In this document: in pieces, positions 33,896 to 42,034 of the stretch
Layout of the letters: each line of letters opens with the position of its first letter
Position numbering within the stretch: the stretch's first letter is position 1
Assembly: GCF_000204015.1 (NCBI RefSeq)
Contig: NZ_GL883081.1
Location: 170,321 to 225,786, forward strand
Source: Asticcacaulis biprosthecium C19
GTDB taxonomy: Bacteria; Pseudomonadota; Alphaproteobacteria; Caulobacterales; Caulobacteraceae
Direction of reading: 5' to 3'
DNA: 55,466 bases
Translations under genes and position numbers: made by a program
The notes under the pieces: generated by a model
The model's database searches: none
Seen by the model: only the letters and a program-made list of their open reading frames with translations
Told to the model about the DNA's origin: nothing

Positions 33896-34353
33896 CCCCG
33901 GCCCCGGTAGGTTGCAACACCGAAATCGGGCACCAAAACGCCCTTGGGCGGTTCAGATGTCTGCCAAAAGACGTCGATCGGAATGCCGCCGCGCGGATAC
34001 CAGAAGCCACCGATCCGAAGCCACCGCGGCGCCAGCAGGTCGCGCAGGCGCTTCGCGATATGAATCGTGCAGTCCTCATGAAAGGCGCCGTGATTGCGGA
34101 AACTGGTCAGGAACAGTTTCAGCGATTTCGATTCAACCAGCCAATCGCCGGGGACATAGTCGATGACCAGATGAGCAAAGTCCGGTTGACCGGTAACCGG
34201 GCACAGGGAGGTGAACTCCGGCACAGTAAAGCGCGCGACATAGTCGACATCGGCATGGGGGTTCGGCACGCGTTCCAGCACGGCCCTGGCCGGGTCGTCG
34301 ACTGGGCGCGCATCTCCACCCAGTTGCGTCAGGTTGTCGGTATAGTGGCTCAT
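33892..34353 (-). CDS. queF: NADPH-dependent 7-cyano-7-deazaguanine reductase
   Basis: A 153-residue QueF of the short (unimodular) type, reducing preQ0 to preQ1 in queuosine biosynthesis. The catalytic Cys51 in [11 protein letters not shown] with Asp58, the NADPH/substrate motif ESKSLKLF and FHEDC are intact. No preQ1 riboswitch-like structure was recognised upstream. It is followed by the coupled membrane protein. Confidence 0.95.
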   Translation of the reverse strand: MSHYTDNLTQLGGDARPVDDPARAVLERVPNPHADVDYVARFTVPEFTSLCPVTGQPDFAHLVIDYVPGDWLVESKSLKLFLTSFRNHGAFHEDCTIHIAKRLRDLLAPRWLRIGGFWYPRGGIPIDVFWQTSEPPKGVLVPDFGVATYRGRG

Positions 34354-34417
34354 GGCTCCCTATTTATACCCAACCGCTTTAAGCGCAAGGGGGGCGCGTA
34401 TCGCGACGAAATTTACC

Positions 34418-34433
34418 TTTACGTTCACGTCAA
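34418..34433. promoter_or_regulatory. TTTACG-N4-CGTCAA inverted-repeat operator (nitronate monooxygenase)
   Basis: TTTACGTTCACGTCAA lies 34 bases before the nitronate monooxygenase ATG. It matches the site at 41912-41927 at 14 of 16 positions. The half-site TTKACG in inverted orientation resembles sites of LiuR-type MerR regulators of acyl-CoA catabolism. Confidence 0.6.
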
Positions 34434-34467
34434 TTTCTGGCTAATTACGGGCAAAAGGAAACGTGTC

Positions 34468-35418
34468 ATGATCCCGACCTCCCTCGCCCGCAACCTGCGT
34501 TTTCCCGCCATTGCCGCGCCGATGTTTCTGGTGTCAGGCCCGGAGCTGGTCATCTCCACCTGCAAGGCCGGCATGATCGGCACCTTCCCCGCGCTGAACC
34601 AACGCACGACCGAAGGCTACGAGGACTGGCTGAATACCATCGAGGCTGCGCTGGGCGACCAGGATGCATCTTTTGGCGTCAACATGATCGTGCATCCGAC
34701 CAATTCACGCCTGCTGGCTGACATGCAGGTCACCGTAAAGCACAAGGTGCCTCTGGTCATCACCTCGCTGGGCGCGGTCAAGGATGTGGTCGATGCCGTC
34801 CACGGCTACGGCGGCGTGGTCTTCCACGACATTATCAATGCCCGCCATGCCCGCAAGGCCATGGAGGCCGGGGTCGACGGCCTGATCCTGGTTTCCGCCG
34901 GCGCCGGCGGCCATGCCGGCAACCAGCATCCGTTCGCCTTGCTCAATGAAGTGCGCCAATTCTTCAAGGGCACCATCATCCTGTCCGGGGCGCTTTCGAC
35001 CGGCCAGGACGTCGCCGCAGCTTTGATGGCCGGTGCTGATCTCGGCTACATGGGCACGCGGTTTATCGCCACCACGGAAGCGCAGGCCGATCCCGGCTAC
35101 AAGCAGATGCTGATCGACACCACCGCCAAGGACATCACCTATACCGACGCCATTTCCGGCATCAATGCCAACTTCCTGACCCCGTCTCTGGTCGCCAACG
35201 GTCTCGATCCGACGGCGGCCAAGGATCCCCATCACAAGATCGATATGGACGAGGAACTGAACCCCGAAGCCAAGGCATGGAAGACCATCTGGTCGGCCGG
35301 CCAGGGCGTGGGTTCGATTCACGAGGTGCTGCCGGTGGCGGAACTGGTATCACGGCTGCAACAGGAATTTAACTCCGCCGCTCAGGTGTTTGCGTCCAAG
35401 GCGCGCGATTTCAATTAA
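34468..35418 (+). CDS. Nitronate monooxygenase family protein
   Basis: A 316-residue FMN-binding TIM barrel of the 2-nitropropane dioxygenase group. Seen are the N-terminal APMFLVSGPELVISTCKAGMIGTFPALN, the glycine-rich phosphate site AGAGGHAGNQHPFALL with the catalytic-type His, and ALSTGQDVAAALMAGADLGYMGTRF. The ATG at 34468 is preceded by AAGGAAA. The frame is open much further upstream, but that part is antisense to queF. In beta-oxidation contexts, enzymes of this family may have roles other than nitronate detoxification. A shared operator with the thiolase promoter supports that. Confidence 0.88.
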   Translation: MIPTSLARNLRFPAIAAPMFLVSGPELVISTCKAGMIGTFPALNQRTTEGYEDWLNTIEAALGDQDASFGVNMIVHPTNSRLLADMQVTVKHKVPLVITSLGAVKDVVDAVHGYGGVVFHDIINARHARKAMEAGVDGLILVSAGAGGHAGNQHPFALLNEVRQFFKGTIILSGALSTGQDVAAALMAGADLGYMGTRFIATTEAQADPGYKQMLIDTTAKDITYTDAISGINANFLTPSLVANGLDPTAAKDPHHKIDMDEELNPEAKAWKTIWSAGQGVGSIHEVLPVAELVSRLQQEFNSAAQVFASKARDFN

Positions 35419-35435
35419 CCGGCAACCTGCCGGCA

Positions 35436-36602
35436 TTAGCTGAAAAGGTCCAAAGCCTGTTCGATATCGGCGATCAGGTCGTCGGCATCTTCCAACCCGA
35501 CATAGAAGCGGATCGAGGAACCGGCCAGATACGGATCGGGTTCGTCGTTCAGCTTCGGCCGGCCGCGGACCTGGGGTTCGCAATTGACCGCCAGGCTTTC
35601 ATAGCCGCCCCAACTGAAACCAAGGCCGAACAGTTTGAGCTTGTTCAGAAAGGCCTGAGACTGATGGTCGCCATTGCCCTTGAACAGCACCATGAACAGG
35701 CCATTCGCAGCGGTGAAGTCGCGGGCGAAGATATCGTGACCGGGGTGGCTTTCCAGGCCAGGATGGACCACCCGCAGGACTTCCGGGCGGGTTTCCAGCC
35801 AGCGGGCGATCTTCAACGCGCTGTCGCCGCTTTGCTTGACCCGCAAGTGGAGTGTCCGCAGACCGCGCGCCGCCAGATAGCTTTCGTCGGCCGAGGTGAA
35901 GAAACCCCAGGCCTTGATCGTCTTGTAGAGGGCGGCCGCCAAGGCCGGATCCCGGACGCTGACCGAGCCGATCAGGACGTCGCTATGGCCGCCGACATAC
36001 TTGGTCAGGGCCTGCATGCTGAGATCGATGCCGTGTTCCAGGGGTTTGAACAGCACGCCGCCGCCATAGGTGTTGTCGCAGAGCGTCAGTATCCCCCTCG
36101 CCTTCGCCAGCGCCGCCATACCCGGAATGTCCTGGATGTCGAAGGTCAGCGAACCCGGGCTTTCGACATAGATCATCTTGGTCGCGGGTGTCGCCAGGGC
36201 CAGGACGTCGGCGGGAGACAGGCGCGAGTCATAATAGCGCGCCGTCACGCCATAGCGCTTCAATTGGGTTTCAACGAAGCGACGGACCGGGGCGTAACAG
36301 GAATTGACCACCAGGATTTCGTCGCCTGCCTGCAGGAAGGCAAAGATCGGCACCGTCAGCGCCGCCAGGCCGCTGGGCAGGATAAAGCTTTCCGTGGCGC
36401 CTTCCAGGTCGGCCAGCAGCCGGCGCAAGTCGTCCTGAGTCGCCAAACCGTCTGTGCCATAGGTTGGACGGACGTCGTCGTTGTAGAGCATCTCCGCCGA
36501 CTCAAACAGCACGGTCGAGCCGCGCTCGACGCCGGTATTGACGGCTCTGCGGCTGTTGGCACGGCCGAGGGTGGCCGAGTTCAGGCGGGTGGTCTCTTTC
36601 AT
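35436..36602 (-). CDS. metC: Cystathionine beta-lyase-type PLP enzyme (Cys/Met metabolism)
   Basis: A 388-residue trans-sulphuration-family PLP enzyme. The PLP lysine lies in SMQALTKYVGGHSDV, and the aspartate in LTLCDNTYGGGVLFKPLEHGID. VRPTYGTDGLATQDDLRRLLADLEGA is the N-terminal active-site segment, with Tyr/Arg of the neighbouring subunit. The WGGYESLAVN segment is typical of cystathionine beta-lyases, so cleavage of cystathionine to homocysteine is the best guess. The ATG at 36602 is favoured by AGGAGA 7 bases upstream. Confidence 0.85.
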   Translation of the reverse strand: MKETTRLNSATLGRANSRRAVNTGVERGSTVLFESAEMLYNDDVRPTYGTDGLATQDDLRRLLADLEGATESFILPSGLAALTVPIFAFLQAGDEILVVNSCYAPVRRFVETQLKRYGVTARYYDSRLSPADVLALATPATKMIYVESPGSLTFDIQDIPGMAALAKARGILTLCDNTYGGGVLFKPLEHGIDLSMQALTKYVGGHSDVLIGSVSVRDPALAAALYKTIKAWGFFTSADESYLAARGLRTLHLRVKQSGDSALKIARWLETRPEVLRVVHPGLESHPGHDIFARDFTAANGLFMVLFKGNGDHQSQAFLNKLKLFGLGFSWGGYESLAVNCEPQVRGRPKLNDEPDPYLAGSSIRFYVGLEDADDLIADIEQALDLFS

Positions 36603-36695
36603 CTTGAATCTCCTGCCCGCGTTCAACCGTGAAACGGAACTCGTTGCAAGCGATAAGACCTATCCAAAATCGTCAGGACCGCTGATTGGAGCACA

Positions 36696-36807
36696 TCCCG
36701 AAAAGTGTGACCACCGCGCGGGCGTCCCCGTTTTCGGATAAAGATGCGCGTCGAAGTAAAGGCTTAGAGCGCCGATCCGATTCTTAAGGATCGCAACGCG
36801 CTCTAAG
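36696..36807. repeat. Two-hairpin palindromic intergenic element
   Basis: Hairpin A pairs 36696-36704 with 36731-36738. Hairpin B pairs 36763-36771 with 36799-36807 and contains an inner stem (36774-36778 with 36788-36792). The arrangement and wording (GAAAAGTGTGA..., then TTAGAGCG...CGCTCTAA) recall a palindromic element I know from alphaproteobacterial intergenic regions. Hairpin B includes the stop codon of the downstream-ending esterase gene. Confidence 0.65.
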
Positions 36808-37822
36808 CGTCCAAGCCGTGCCTTTGCATAAAGGCCAGGGCGGCCGGTCCCCACGGCAGAAGCTGGCCGTCCTTGCCACGCAGCGGGAAGCCGTGGGTAT
36901 TGCCTTCCCACAGGTGCAACTCCGCCGGCACCTTGGCGGCTTTCAGCGCCTCATACATCAGGATGCCATTCTTCGCCGGGACCGACGGGTCATCGGTAGT
37001 TCCGCCTACAAACGAAGGAACAGCGTCCGCCGGGACATGAAGTTCGACCGATGCATGCACCTTGACGGCCTCAACGGCTTCGGCGGGGACGTTTTTCAGG
37101 ATTTCCTGGCGCGAGCCCTTGTGGGCGTGTTCGCCCATGGAAATCACCGGATACATCAGGGCCGCCACCGCCGGTCTAGCGGACAGACGGTCGGCGGCAT
37201 CGATGGGGGCATAGGTCTGTTCCGCAAACCGCGTCGCCAGAAGGCCGGCGATATGCCCGCCGGCGGAAAAGCCCATGATGGCCAGGCGATGGGGATCGAT
37301 GCCGAACTGGCTAGCTTGGGAGCGAATCAGTCGGACGGCGCGCTGGGCGTCCTGCAAGGCGACATCAGGACCGGCCGCCCAGGTATCCCCCGGCAGGCGG
37401 TAGGTCACGGTAAAGACGGTGTAGCCGAGGCCCGCCAGCCAGGCATCGACCTCACCGCCGGCCTTGGAGACCGCGACTCGGACATAGCCACCGCCGGGAA
37501 TCAGCAGGACAGCGCCACCGTTGGGCGTTTCAGGCCGGCGCACGGACATCCGCGGCTTGGTAATATTGTAGAAGGCGGTGTCGTTGGGATCGCCACCGGG
37601 CTTGCGCAGGACAGAGCGCTCGGTAGCTGTGACCTTTTCGCCGCCCGGTGCGGCGCCCGGCCAGAGGTCCTGCATGGGCAGGCTGGGCTTCAAAGTCAGC
37701 GACGCCTCGGTCGGCATCCCCTCCTGAGCGCTGACCTGGGCATTCGCATTCACCTGCGCCCTTGCGAGCGCGGGCGTTGCGGCCAGAGCGGCGGTCAGTC
37801 CGAGAAGGGTACGGCGATCCAT
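36803..37822 (-). CDS. Exported alpha/beta hydrolase (acetyl-esterase/BD-FAE-like)
   Basis: A 339-residue protein with an export signal starting MDRRTLLGLTAALAATPALARA (twin arginine, probably Tat) and an esterase domain. GGAVLLIPGGGYVRVAVSKAGGEV carries the HGG-like oxyanion loop, here PGGGY. The nucleophile is the Ser in IMGFSAGGHIAGLLA, and the catalytic His is in WEGNTHGFPLRG. Similar proteins are carbohydrate acetyl- or feruloyl-esterases in the periplasm. The ATG at 37822 directly before the signal is preferred over a longer start. Its stop codon lies within a palindromic repeat. Confidence 0.82.
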   Translation of the reverse strand: MDRRTLLGLTAALAATPALARAQVNANAQVSAQEGMPTEASLTLKPSLPMQDLWPGAAPGGEKVTATERSVLRKPGGDPNDTAFYNITKPRMSVRRPETPNGGAVLLIPGGGYVRVAVSKAGGEVDAWLAGLGYTVFTVTYRLPGDTWAAGPDVALQDAQRAVRLIRSQASQFGIDPHRLAIMGFSAGGHIAGLLATRFAEQTYAPIDAADRLSARPAVAALMYPVISMGEHAHKGSRQEILKNVPAEAVEAVKVHASVELHVPADAVPSFVGGTTDDPSVPAKNGILMYEALKAAKVPAELHLWEGNTHGFPLRGKDGQLLPWGPAALAFMQRHGLDA

Positions 37823-37909
37823 GACATGTCCTGCTATCTGCGCAATTTCGCGCAACTTAGCTCAGGCGTGCGCAGAACGCACGCCCGAAATCATGGCCCG
37901 GTCTGGCAA

Positions 37910-38293
37910 CTAGCCTTCGAGCAGTTGCTTGCTGGCCTTGAGGCAGTACAGTTTATAGAACTTCACCGTCTCATCGCCGGCATTGTACAGAGCTTCCATG
38001 TCCGGCATCAGTTCGTTATTGATATAGTCGTCGCCGCTACGGGTCGACACCTTCTGCGACAGCGACACCCAGGCCCGGCCCAGAGTGGTGTACAGTTCCG
38101 CGTCTTCGCTCCCCTTTTCCGCCATATAGGCGGCGCCCATCATGGACGCGGCGCAGACCTGAACCGCCTGGTTGCTGGTGAGTTCTGGCTCTTCATGGCG
38201 TTGTACCGACGCCAGATCCATCGCCGAAGCGTAAGACGACATGCCGAGCGACAGAACGACGCCGGCAACCCAAACGAAAACTTGCTTTTTCAT
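37910..38293 (-). CDS. Small exported protein of unknown function
   Basis: A 127-residue protein with a Sec signal (MKKQVFVWVAGVVLSLGMSSYASA) and a mature domain of about 100 residues that appears helical, with two cysteines (QVCAAS and YCLKASK), which could form a disulfide. I recognise no family. The ATG at 38293 is chosen; an upstream TTG has no support. Confidence 0.7.
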   Translation of the reverse strand: MKKQVFVWVAGVVLSLGMSSYASAMDLASVQRHEEPELTSNQAVQVCAASMMGAAYMAEKGSEDAELYTTLGRAWVSLSQKVSTRSGDDYINNELMPDMEALYNAGDETVKFYKLYCLKASKQLLEG

Positions 38294-38344
38294 CGATAAC
38301 CCCAATTAGCCCCTGTGGATAACGAGAAGCAAGCTATGACGAAA

Positions 38345-38394
38345 ACAGCGTTACGACCACCCCCGTTCAGGGGGTGGTCGATTACAAATGCTGT
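38345..38394 (-). terminator. Strong hairpin after fadJ, probable terminator
   Basis: A perfect 11-base stem (38354-38364 with 38370-38380) with loop GTTCA, flanked by outer complementary arms (38345-38349 with 38390-38394), lies just beyond the fadJ stop. On the minus strand the hairpin is followed by GCTGTTTTCG, so the T-run is weak. Confidence 0.65.
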
Positions 38395-38417
38395 AAGGTC
38401 AAGGGGTTGCGGTAAAT

Positions 38418-40622
38418 CTATGCCGCCGCTTTGTCGTTCTTGACCTTGCCGAACCGGCCGTAGAAGGTCTCGCCCTTGGCCGCCATGTCGCGCAGCAATT
38501 GCGGCGGGGCAAAACGGTCGCCATAGGCCTTGGTCATGCGGTCCAGTTCGGCAACGAAGTTGGCAACGCCGATCGAGTCAATCAGCGACACGATCCCGCC
38601 CGACCACGGCGCAAAACCCCAGCCCAGGATCGAGCCGACATCGGCTTCGCGCGGATCGGTGATGACGCCGTCCTCGAAGCAGCGCGCCGCGGTCACGGCT
38701 TGGACGTACAGCATGCGCTTCTTCAGTTCTTCGACCAGGGCAGGATCGGCCTCCAGGATGGTCGGCTGGAACTTCTCGCTCAGGCCTGGCCACAGGGTCT
38801 TGGTGGCCGTCTTTTCGGCTGGATAGTCGTAGAAGCCCTTGTTACTCTTGCGGCCCAGACGGCCGTCGGCAACCATGGCGGCGACTTCTTTTTCACCGGG
38901 GATCGGCACATAGGCGTCGCCCTCGGCCTTGGCGGTTTCCGAGGTGATCTTGACCAGCAGGTCCAGGGCGACATCGTCCATCATTTCCAGCGGCCCGCGC
39001 GGCATACCGGTCATGCGGCCGGCATTGTCGATAATGGCCGGGCTGTAGCCCTCGGCCCACAGGTGCAGGCCTTCGGCGGTGAACGGAATGAAGCAGCGGT
39101 TGGCAAAGAAGTAGCGCGAGTCGTTCACCACGATCGGCGTCTTCTTGATCTTCAGCACATAGTCGACAGCCTTGGCCAGGGTCTCGTCCGAGGTTTCCTT
39201 GCCCATGATGATCTCGACCAGCATCATCTTGTCGACGGGCGAGAAGAAGTGGATGCCGATATAGTTCTTCGGCCGGGCCGATGCTTTCGCCAGGTCGCTG
39301 ATCGGAATGGTCGAGGTGTTCGAACCGAACACCGCCGTATCCGCCAAATGGGCCTCGGCGGCCTTGGTGACCGTGGCTTTCAGATCGCTGTTTTCAAAGA
39401 CAGCTTCGACGACCAGGTCGGAACCGGCAATCAGGCTGTAGTCGGGCGCCGCCGTAATCAGATCCAGGGTCGCCTGGCCCTGTTCCTTGGTCAGTTTGCC
39501 GCGCGACACCTGCTTCTTGATCAGGTCCTCGCAATGGGCCTTGCCCTTGTCGGCGGAGGCCTGATCGCGGTCGATCAGGACGGTCTTGATGCCCGCCATG
39601 GCCTGGACGTAGGCGATACCCGCCCCCATCATGCCGGCACCCAGCACCGCAACCTGGCTGAACTCGGTCTTGGCGTAGCCTTCCGGCCGGCCGGAGCCCT
39701 TTCCGATGGCCTGCATCGAGAAGAAGAAGGTCCGCATCATGGCCTTGGCCTGAGGCGTCATCAGCGTCTTGGAGAAGTACCGCGTCTCGATCTTCAGCGC
39801 GGTGTCGAACGGCACCTGCAAGCCTTCATAGACGGCGTGCATCAGGTTGATCACGGCCGGATAGTTGCCGTAGGACTGCTTGCGCAGCATGGCATTGCCC
39901 ATGATGAAGACCTGCGAGCCGGCCGGATGGTAGGGACCGCCGCCGGGGATCTTGAAATCCTTCTTGTCCCACGGTGCGACAGGGTCGCCCTTGGTCTTGA
40001 TCCAGGTTTTGGCGGCCTCGACTTCCTTGCCGGCCTCGACCATTTCGTGGACGATGCCCATGCCCAGGGCTTCCTGTGGCTTGAACGACTTGCCTTCCGA
40101 CATGGCCAGCAGGGCTGCCTGAGTTCCGATCAGGCGCGGCAGGCGTTGTGAGCCGCCACCGCCCGGGAAGATGCCGATCTTGATTTCCGGAAGGCCGACC
40201 TGGGTCTTGGGGCCATTACCGATCACGCGGTAGTGGCAGGCCATGGACAGTTCCAGCCCGCCGCCCAGCGCCAGGCCGTTGATGGCAACGGCCACCGGCT
40301 TGCCGCAGGTTTCCAGCAGGCGGTAGATGCGGTTCATCTCAAACGCCACGTTGAAGGTTGCCTTCAGCGCGTCTTCGCCCTCGCCTTCCACTTCCCATCC
40401 GCCGCCAAACAGATCATCCAAGTCCGCACCGGCACAAAAGCCATTGCTCTTACCCGAGGTGATGACCACGCCCTTTATCTCGGCCTCGGTCTTGGCGCGG
40501 TTGGCAATGGCTTCCAGGTCGGCCAATGCGCCACGGGTAAAGGTGTTCATCGTCTTGCCGGGAACATCGAAGCTGCAGAGCAGGATGCCGTCGGCGTCGA
40601 GGTCAGTTTTGAAGTTTTCCAT
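38418..40622 (-). CDS. fadJ: Fatty acid oxidation multifunctional protein (enoyl-CoA hydratase / 3-hydroxyacyl-CoA dehydrogenase)
   Basis: A 734-residue bifunctional beta-oxidation enzyme. Residues 1-190 are a crotonase domain with oxyanion-hole segment SGKSNGFCAGADLDDL and catalytic glutamates in GGGLELSMACHYRV and LPEIKIGIFPGGGG. From about 320 a Rossmann domain follows (VLGAGMMGAGIAYV), then the 3HCDH C-terminal region with the catalytic His in IGIHFFSPVDKMMLVEI. An ATG three codons upstream (40631) is possible, but 40622 has better spacing from AGAGGG. It follows the thiolase gene by 15 bases and forms with it a two-subunit beta-oxidation complex. Confidence 0.92.
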   Translation of the reverse strand: MENFKTDLDADGILLCSFDVPGKTMNTFTRGALADLEAIANRAKTEAEIKGVVITSGKSNGFCAGADLDDLFGGGWEVEGEGEDALKATFNVAFEMNRIYRLLETCGKPVAVAINGLALGGGLELSMACHYRVIGNGPKTQVGLPEIKIGIFPGGGGSQRLPRLIGTQAALLAMSEGKSFKPQEALGMGIVHEMVEAGKEVEAAKTWIKTKGDPVAPWDKKDFKIPGGGPYHPAGSQVFIMGNAMLRKQSYGNYPAVINLMHAVYEGLQVPFDTALKIETRYFSKTLMTPQAKAMMRTFFFSMQAIGKGSGRPEGYAKTEFSQVAVLGAGMMGAGIAYVQAMAGIKTVLIDRDQASADKGKAHCEDLIKKQVSRGKLTKEQGQATLDLITAAPDYSLIAGSDLVVEAVFENSDLKATVTKAAEAHLADTAVFGSNTSTIPISDLAKASARPKNYIGIHFFSPVDKMMLVEIIMGKETSDETLAKAVDYVLKIKKTPIVVNDSRYFFANRCFIPFTAEGLHLWAEGYSPAIIDNAGRMTGMPRGPLEMMDDVALDLLVKITSETAKAEGDAYVPIPGEKEVAAMVADGRLGRKSNKGFYDYPAEKTATKTLWPGLSEKFQPTILEADPALVEELKKRMLYVQAVTAARCFEDGVITDPREADVGSILGWGFAPWSGGIVSLIDSIGVANFVAELDRMTKAYGDRFAPPQLLRDMAAKGETFYGRFGKVKNDKAAA

Positions 40623-40637
40623 GGTTCTCATTCCCTC

Positions 40638-41855
40638 TTAGACGCGTTCGATCACGGTGGCGGTGGCCATGCCGCCGCCGACGCACAGCACGGCCAGGCC
40701 GGTCGACTTGCCGGTCCGTTCCAGTTCGTCCACCAGCGTGCCCAGGATCATTGCCCCGGTGGCCCCCAACGGGTGGCCCATGGCGATGGCGCCACCGCAG
40801 ACATTCATCTTGTCGTGCGGGATATCCAGTGCCTGCATGTACCTCAGAACCACCGCGGCAAAGGCTTCGTTGAGTTCGTAGAGGTCGATGTCCGTGGTCT
40901 TCATGCCCAGCTTCTTGAGCAGCTTTTCGGTGACGTAGGACGGGCCGGTCAGCATGATCGACGGTTCGGAACCGATCGAGGCGGTGCCGAGAATCCGGGC
41001 GCGCGGCTTGATGCCGGTGAGACGTCCGGCCTCGCGTGAGCCGACCAGAACCGCGGCGGCGCCATCGACGATCGACGACGAATTGCCGGGCGTATGGACG
41101 TGATTGACTCGTTCGACCTCGGGGTAGCGCTGCTGGATGACGGCGTCGAAGGCCATTTCCCCAAAGGCGGCGAACGACGGGTTCAGCCCGCCCAGGGTCT
41201 GCATATCGGTGTTGGGGCGCACGCTTTCATCATGGTCCAGCGCGGTGATGCCCAATTGGTCCTTGATGGCGAGGACCGAATTCTTGAAGCGGCCCTCCTG
41301 CCACGACCGGGCCGAACGCTTGTGCGATTCGACGGCATAGGCGTCAACGTCCGTGCGCGAAAAGCCCCACTTGGAGGCGATCATGTCCGCCGAAACGCCC
41401 TGCGGCACGAAATAGTTCGGAAAGGCCGCCGCGACATCGATTGCCCAGGCGCCGCCATCGGAGCCCATGGGAATGCGGCTCATGCACTCGACACCACCGC
41501 CGATGGCCATGGTGGCTTCGCCCGACACCACCTTGGCAGCGGCGATATTGACGGCTTCCAGGCCCGAGGCGCAGAAGCGGTTGACCTGGGCGCCGGCGGT
41601 CAGTTGCGAATAGCCGGCGGCCAGAACCGCGGCGCGGGCGATGTCACCGCCCTGCTCACCGACCGGTGTGACGCACCCCCAGGTGCAGTCGTCGACCAGG
41701 GCCGTGTCCAGGCTGTTGCGGTCGCGCAGGCCCGCCAACACTTGGGCCGACAGGTCCAGTGCGGTGATCTGGTGCAGGCTGCCATCTTTCTTGCCCTTGC
41801 CGCGCGGCGAGCGCACATGGTCATAGATATAGGCGGAATTTTCGGGGGTCGGCAT
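40638..41855 (-). CDS. Acetyl-CoA acyltransferase (thiolase)
   Basis: A 405-residue thiolase with nucleophile Cys95 (VNRFCASGLEA), the NEAF motif (ELNEAFAAVV), catalytic His in GGAIAMGHPLGATGA and the second Cys in LAVLCVGGGMA. It would cleave 3-ketoacyl-CoA with CoA at the end of each beta-oxidation cycle; sequence alone does not separate FadA/FadI from an acetoacetyl-CoA thiolase. GGAGG before the ATG supports the start. A TTTACG-N4-CGTCAA operator lies 57 bases upstream. Confidence 0.92.
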   Translation of the reverse strand: MPTPENSAYIYDHVRSPRGKGKKDGSLHQITALDLSAQVLAGLRDRNSLDTALVDDCTWGCVTPVGEQGGDIARAAVLAAGYSQLTAGAQVNRFCASGLEAVNIAAAKVVSGEATMAIGGGVECMSRIPMGSDGGAWAIDVAAAFPNYFVPQGVSADMIASKWGFSRTDVDAYAVESHKRSARSWQEGRFKNSVLAIKDQLGITALDHDESVRPNTDMQTLGGLNPSFAAFGEMAFDAVIQQRYPEVERVNHVHTPGNSSSIVDGAAAVLVGSREAGRLTGIKPRARILGTASIGSEPSIMLTGPSYVTEKLLKKLGMKTTDIDLYELNEAFAAVVLRYMQALDIPHDKMNVCGGAIAMGHPLGATGAMILGTLVDELERTGKSTGLAVLCVGGGMATATVIERV

Positions 41856-41911
41856 CCGGTCTGTCCTCCACGCTCGGCGTGTGTGTTAATTGCCGAATTA
41901 CATGCGCTTAC

Positions 41912-41927
41912 TTTACGCGCACGTCAA
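41912..41927. promoter_or_regulatory. TTTACG-N4-CGTCAA inverted-repeat operator (thiolase-fadJ)
   Basis: TTTACGCGCACGTCAA lies 57-72 bases upstream of the thiolase start. It is the second copy of the site at 34418-34433. The gap 41856-42034 also holds the promoter of dgoD on the other strand; ATTATCATACAATA near 41981-41994 might belong to that promoter. Confidence 0.6.
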
Positions 41928-42034
41928 GATAATCGGGAAAATTTTCTCCAACCTGGCGGAAACCATGACCATATTCATCTAAATTATCATACAATATCTT
42001 GACCTCCTTCCGCAGCAGTATTAGGCAGACCTTC

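Noticed and set aside
34354-34467. PreQ1 riboswitch before queF
   Set aside because: No preQ1-I or preQ1-II consensus or pseudoknot was recognisable in the short leader.
36603-36695. SAM-type riboswitch before the Cys/Met lyase
   Set aside because: Only a short CCG/CGG hairpin was found; no consensus core of a known SAM riboswitch could be matched by eye.
38499-40151. 550-codon open frame antisense to fadJ
   Set aside because: It mirrors the codon structure of the fadJ gene, as expected at high G+C, and its translation has no recognisable protein features.
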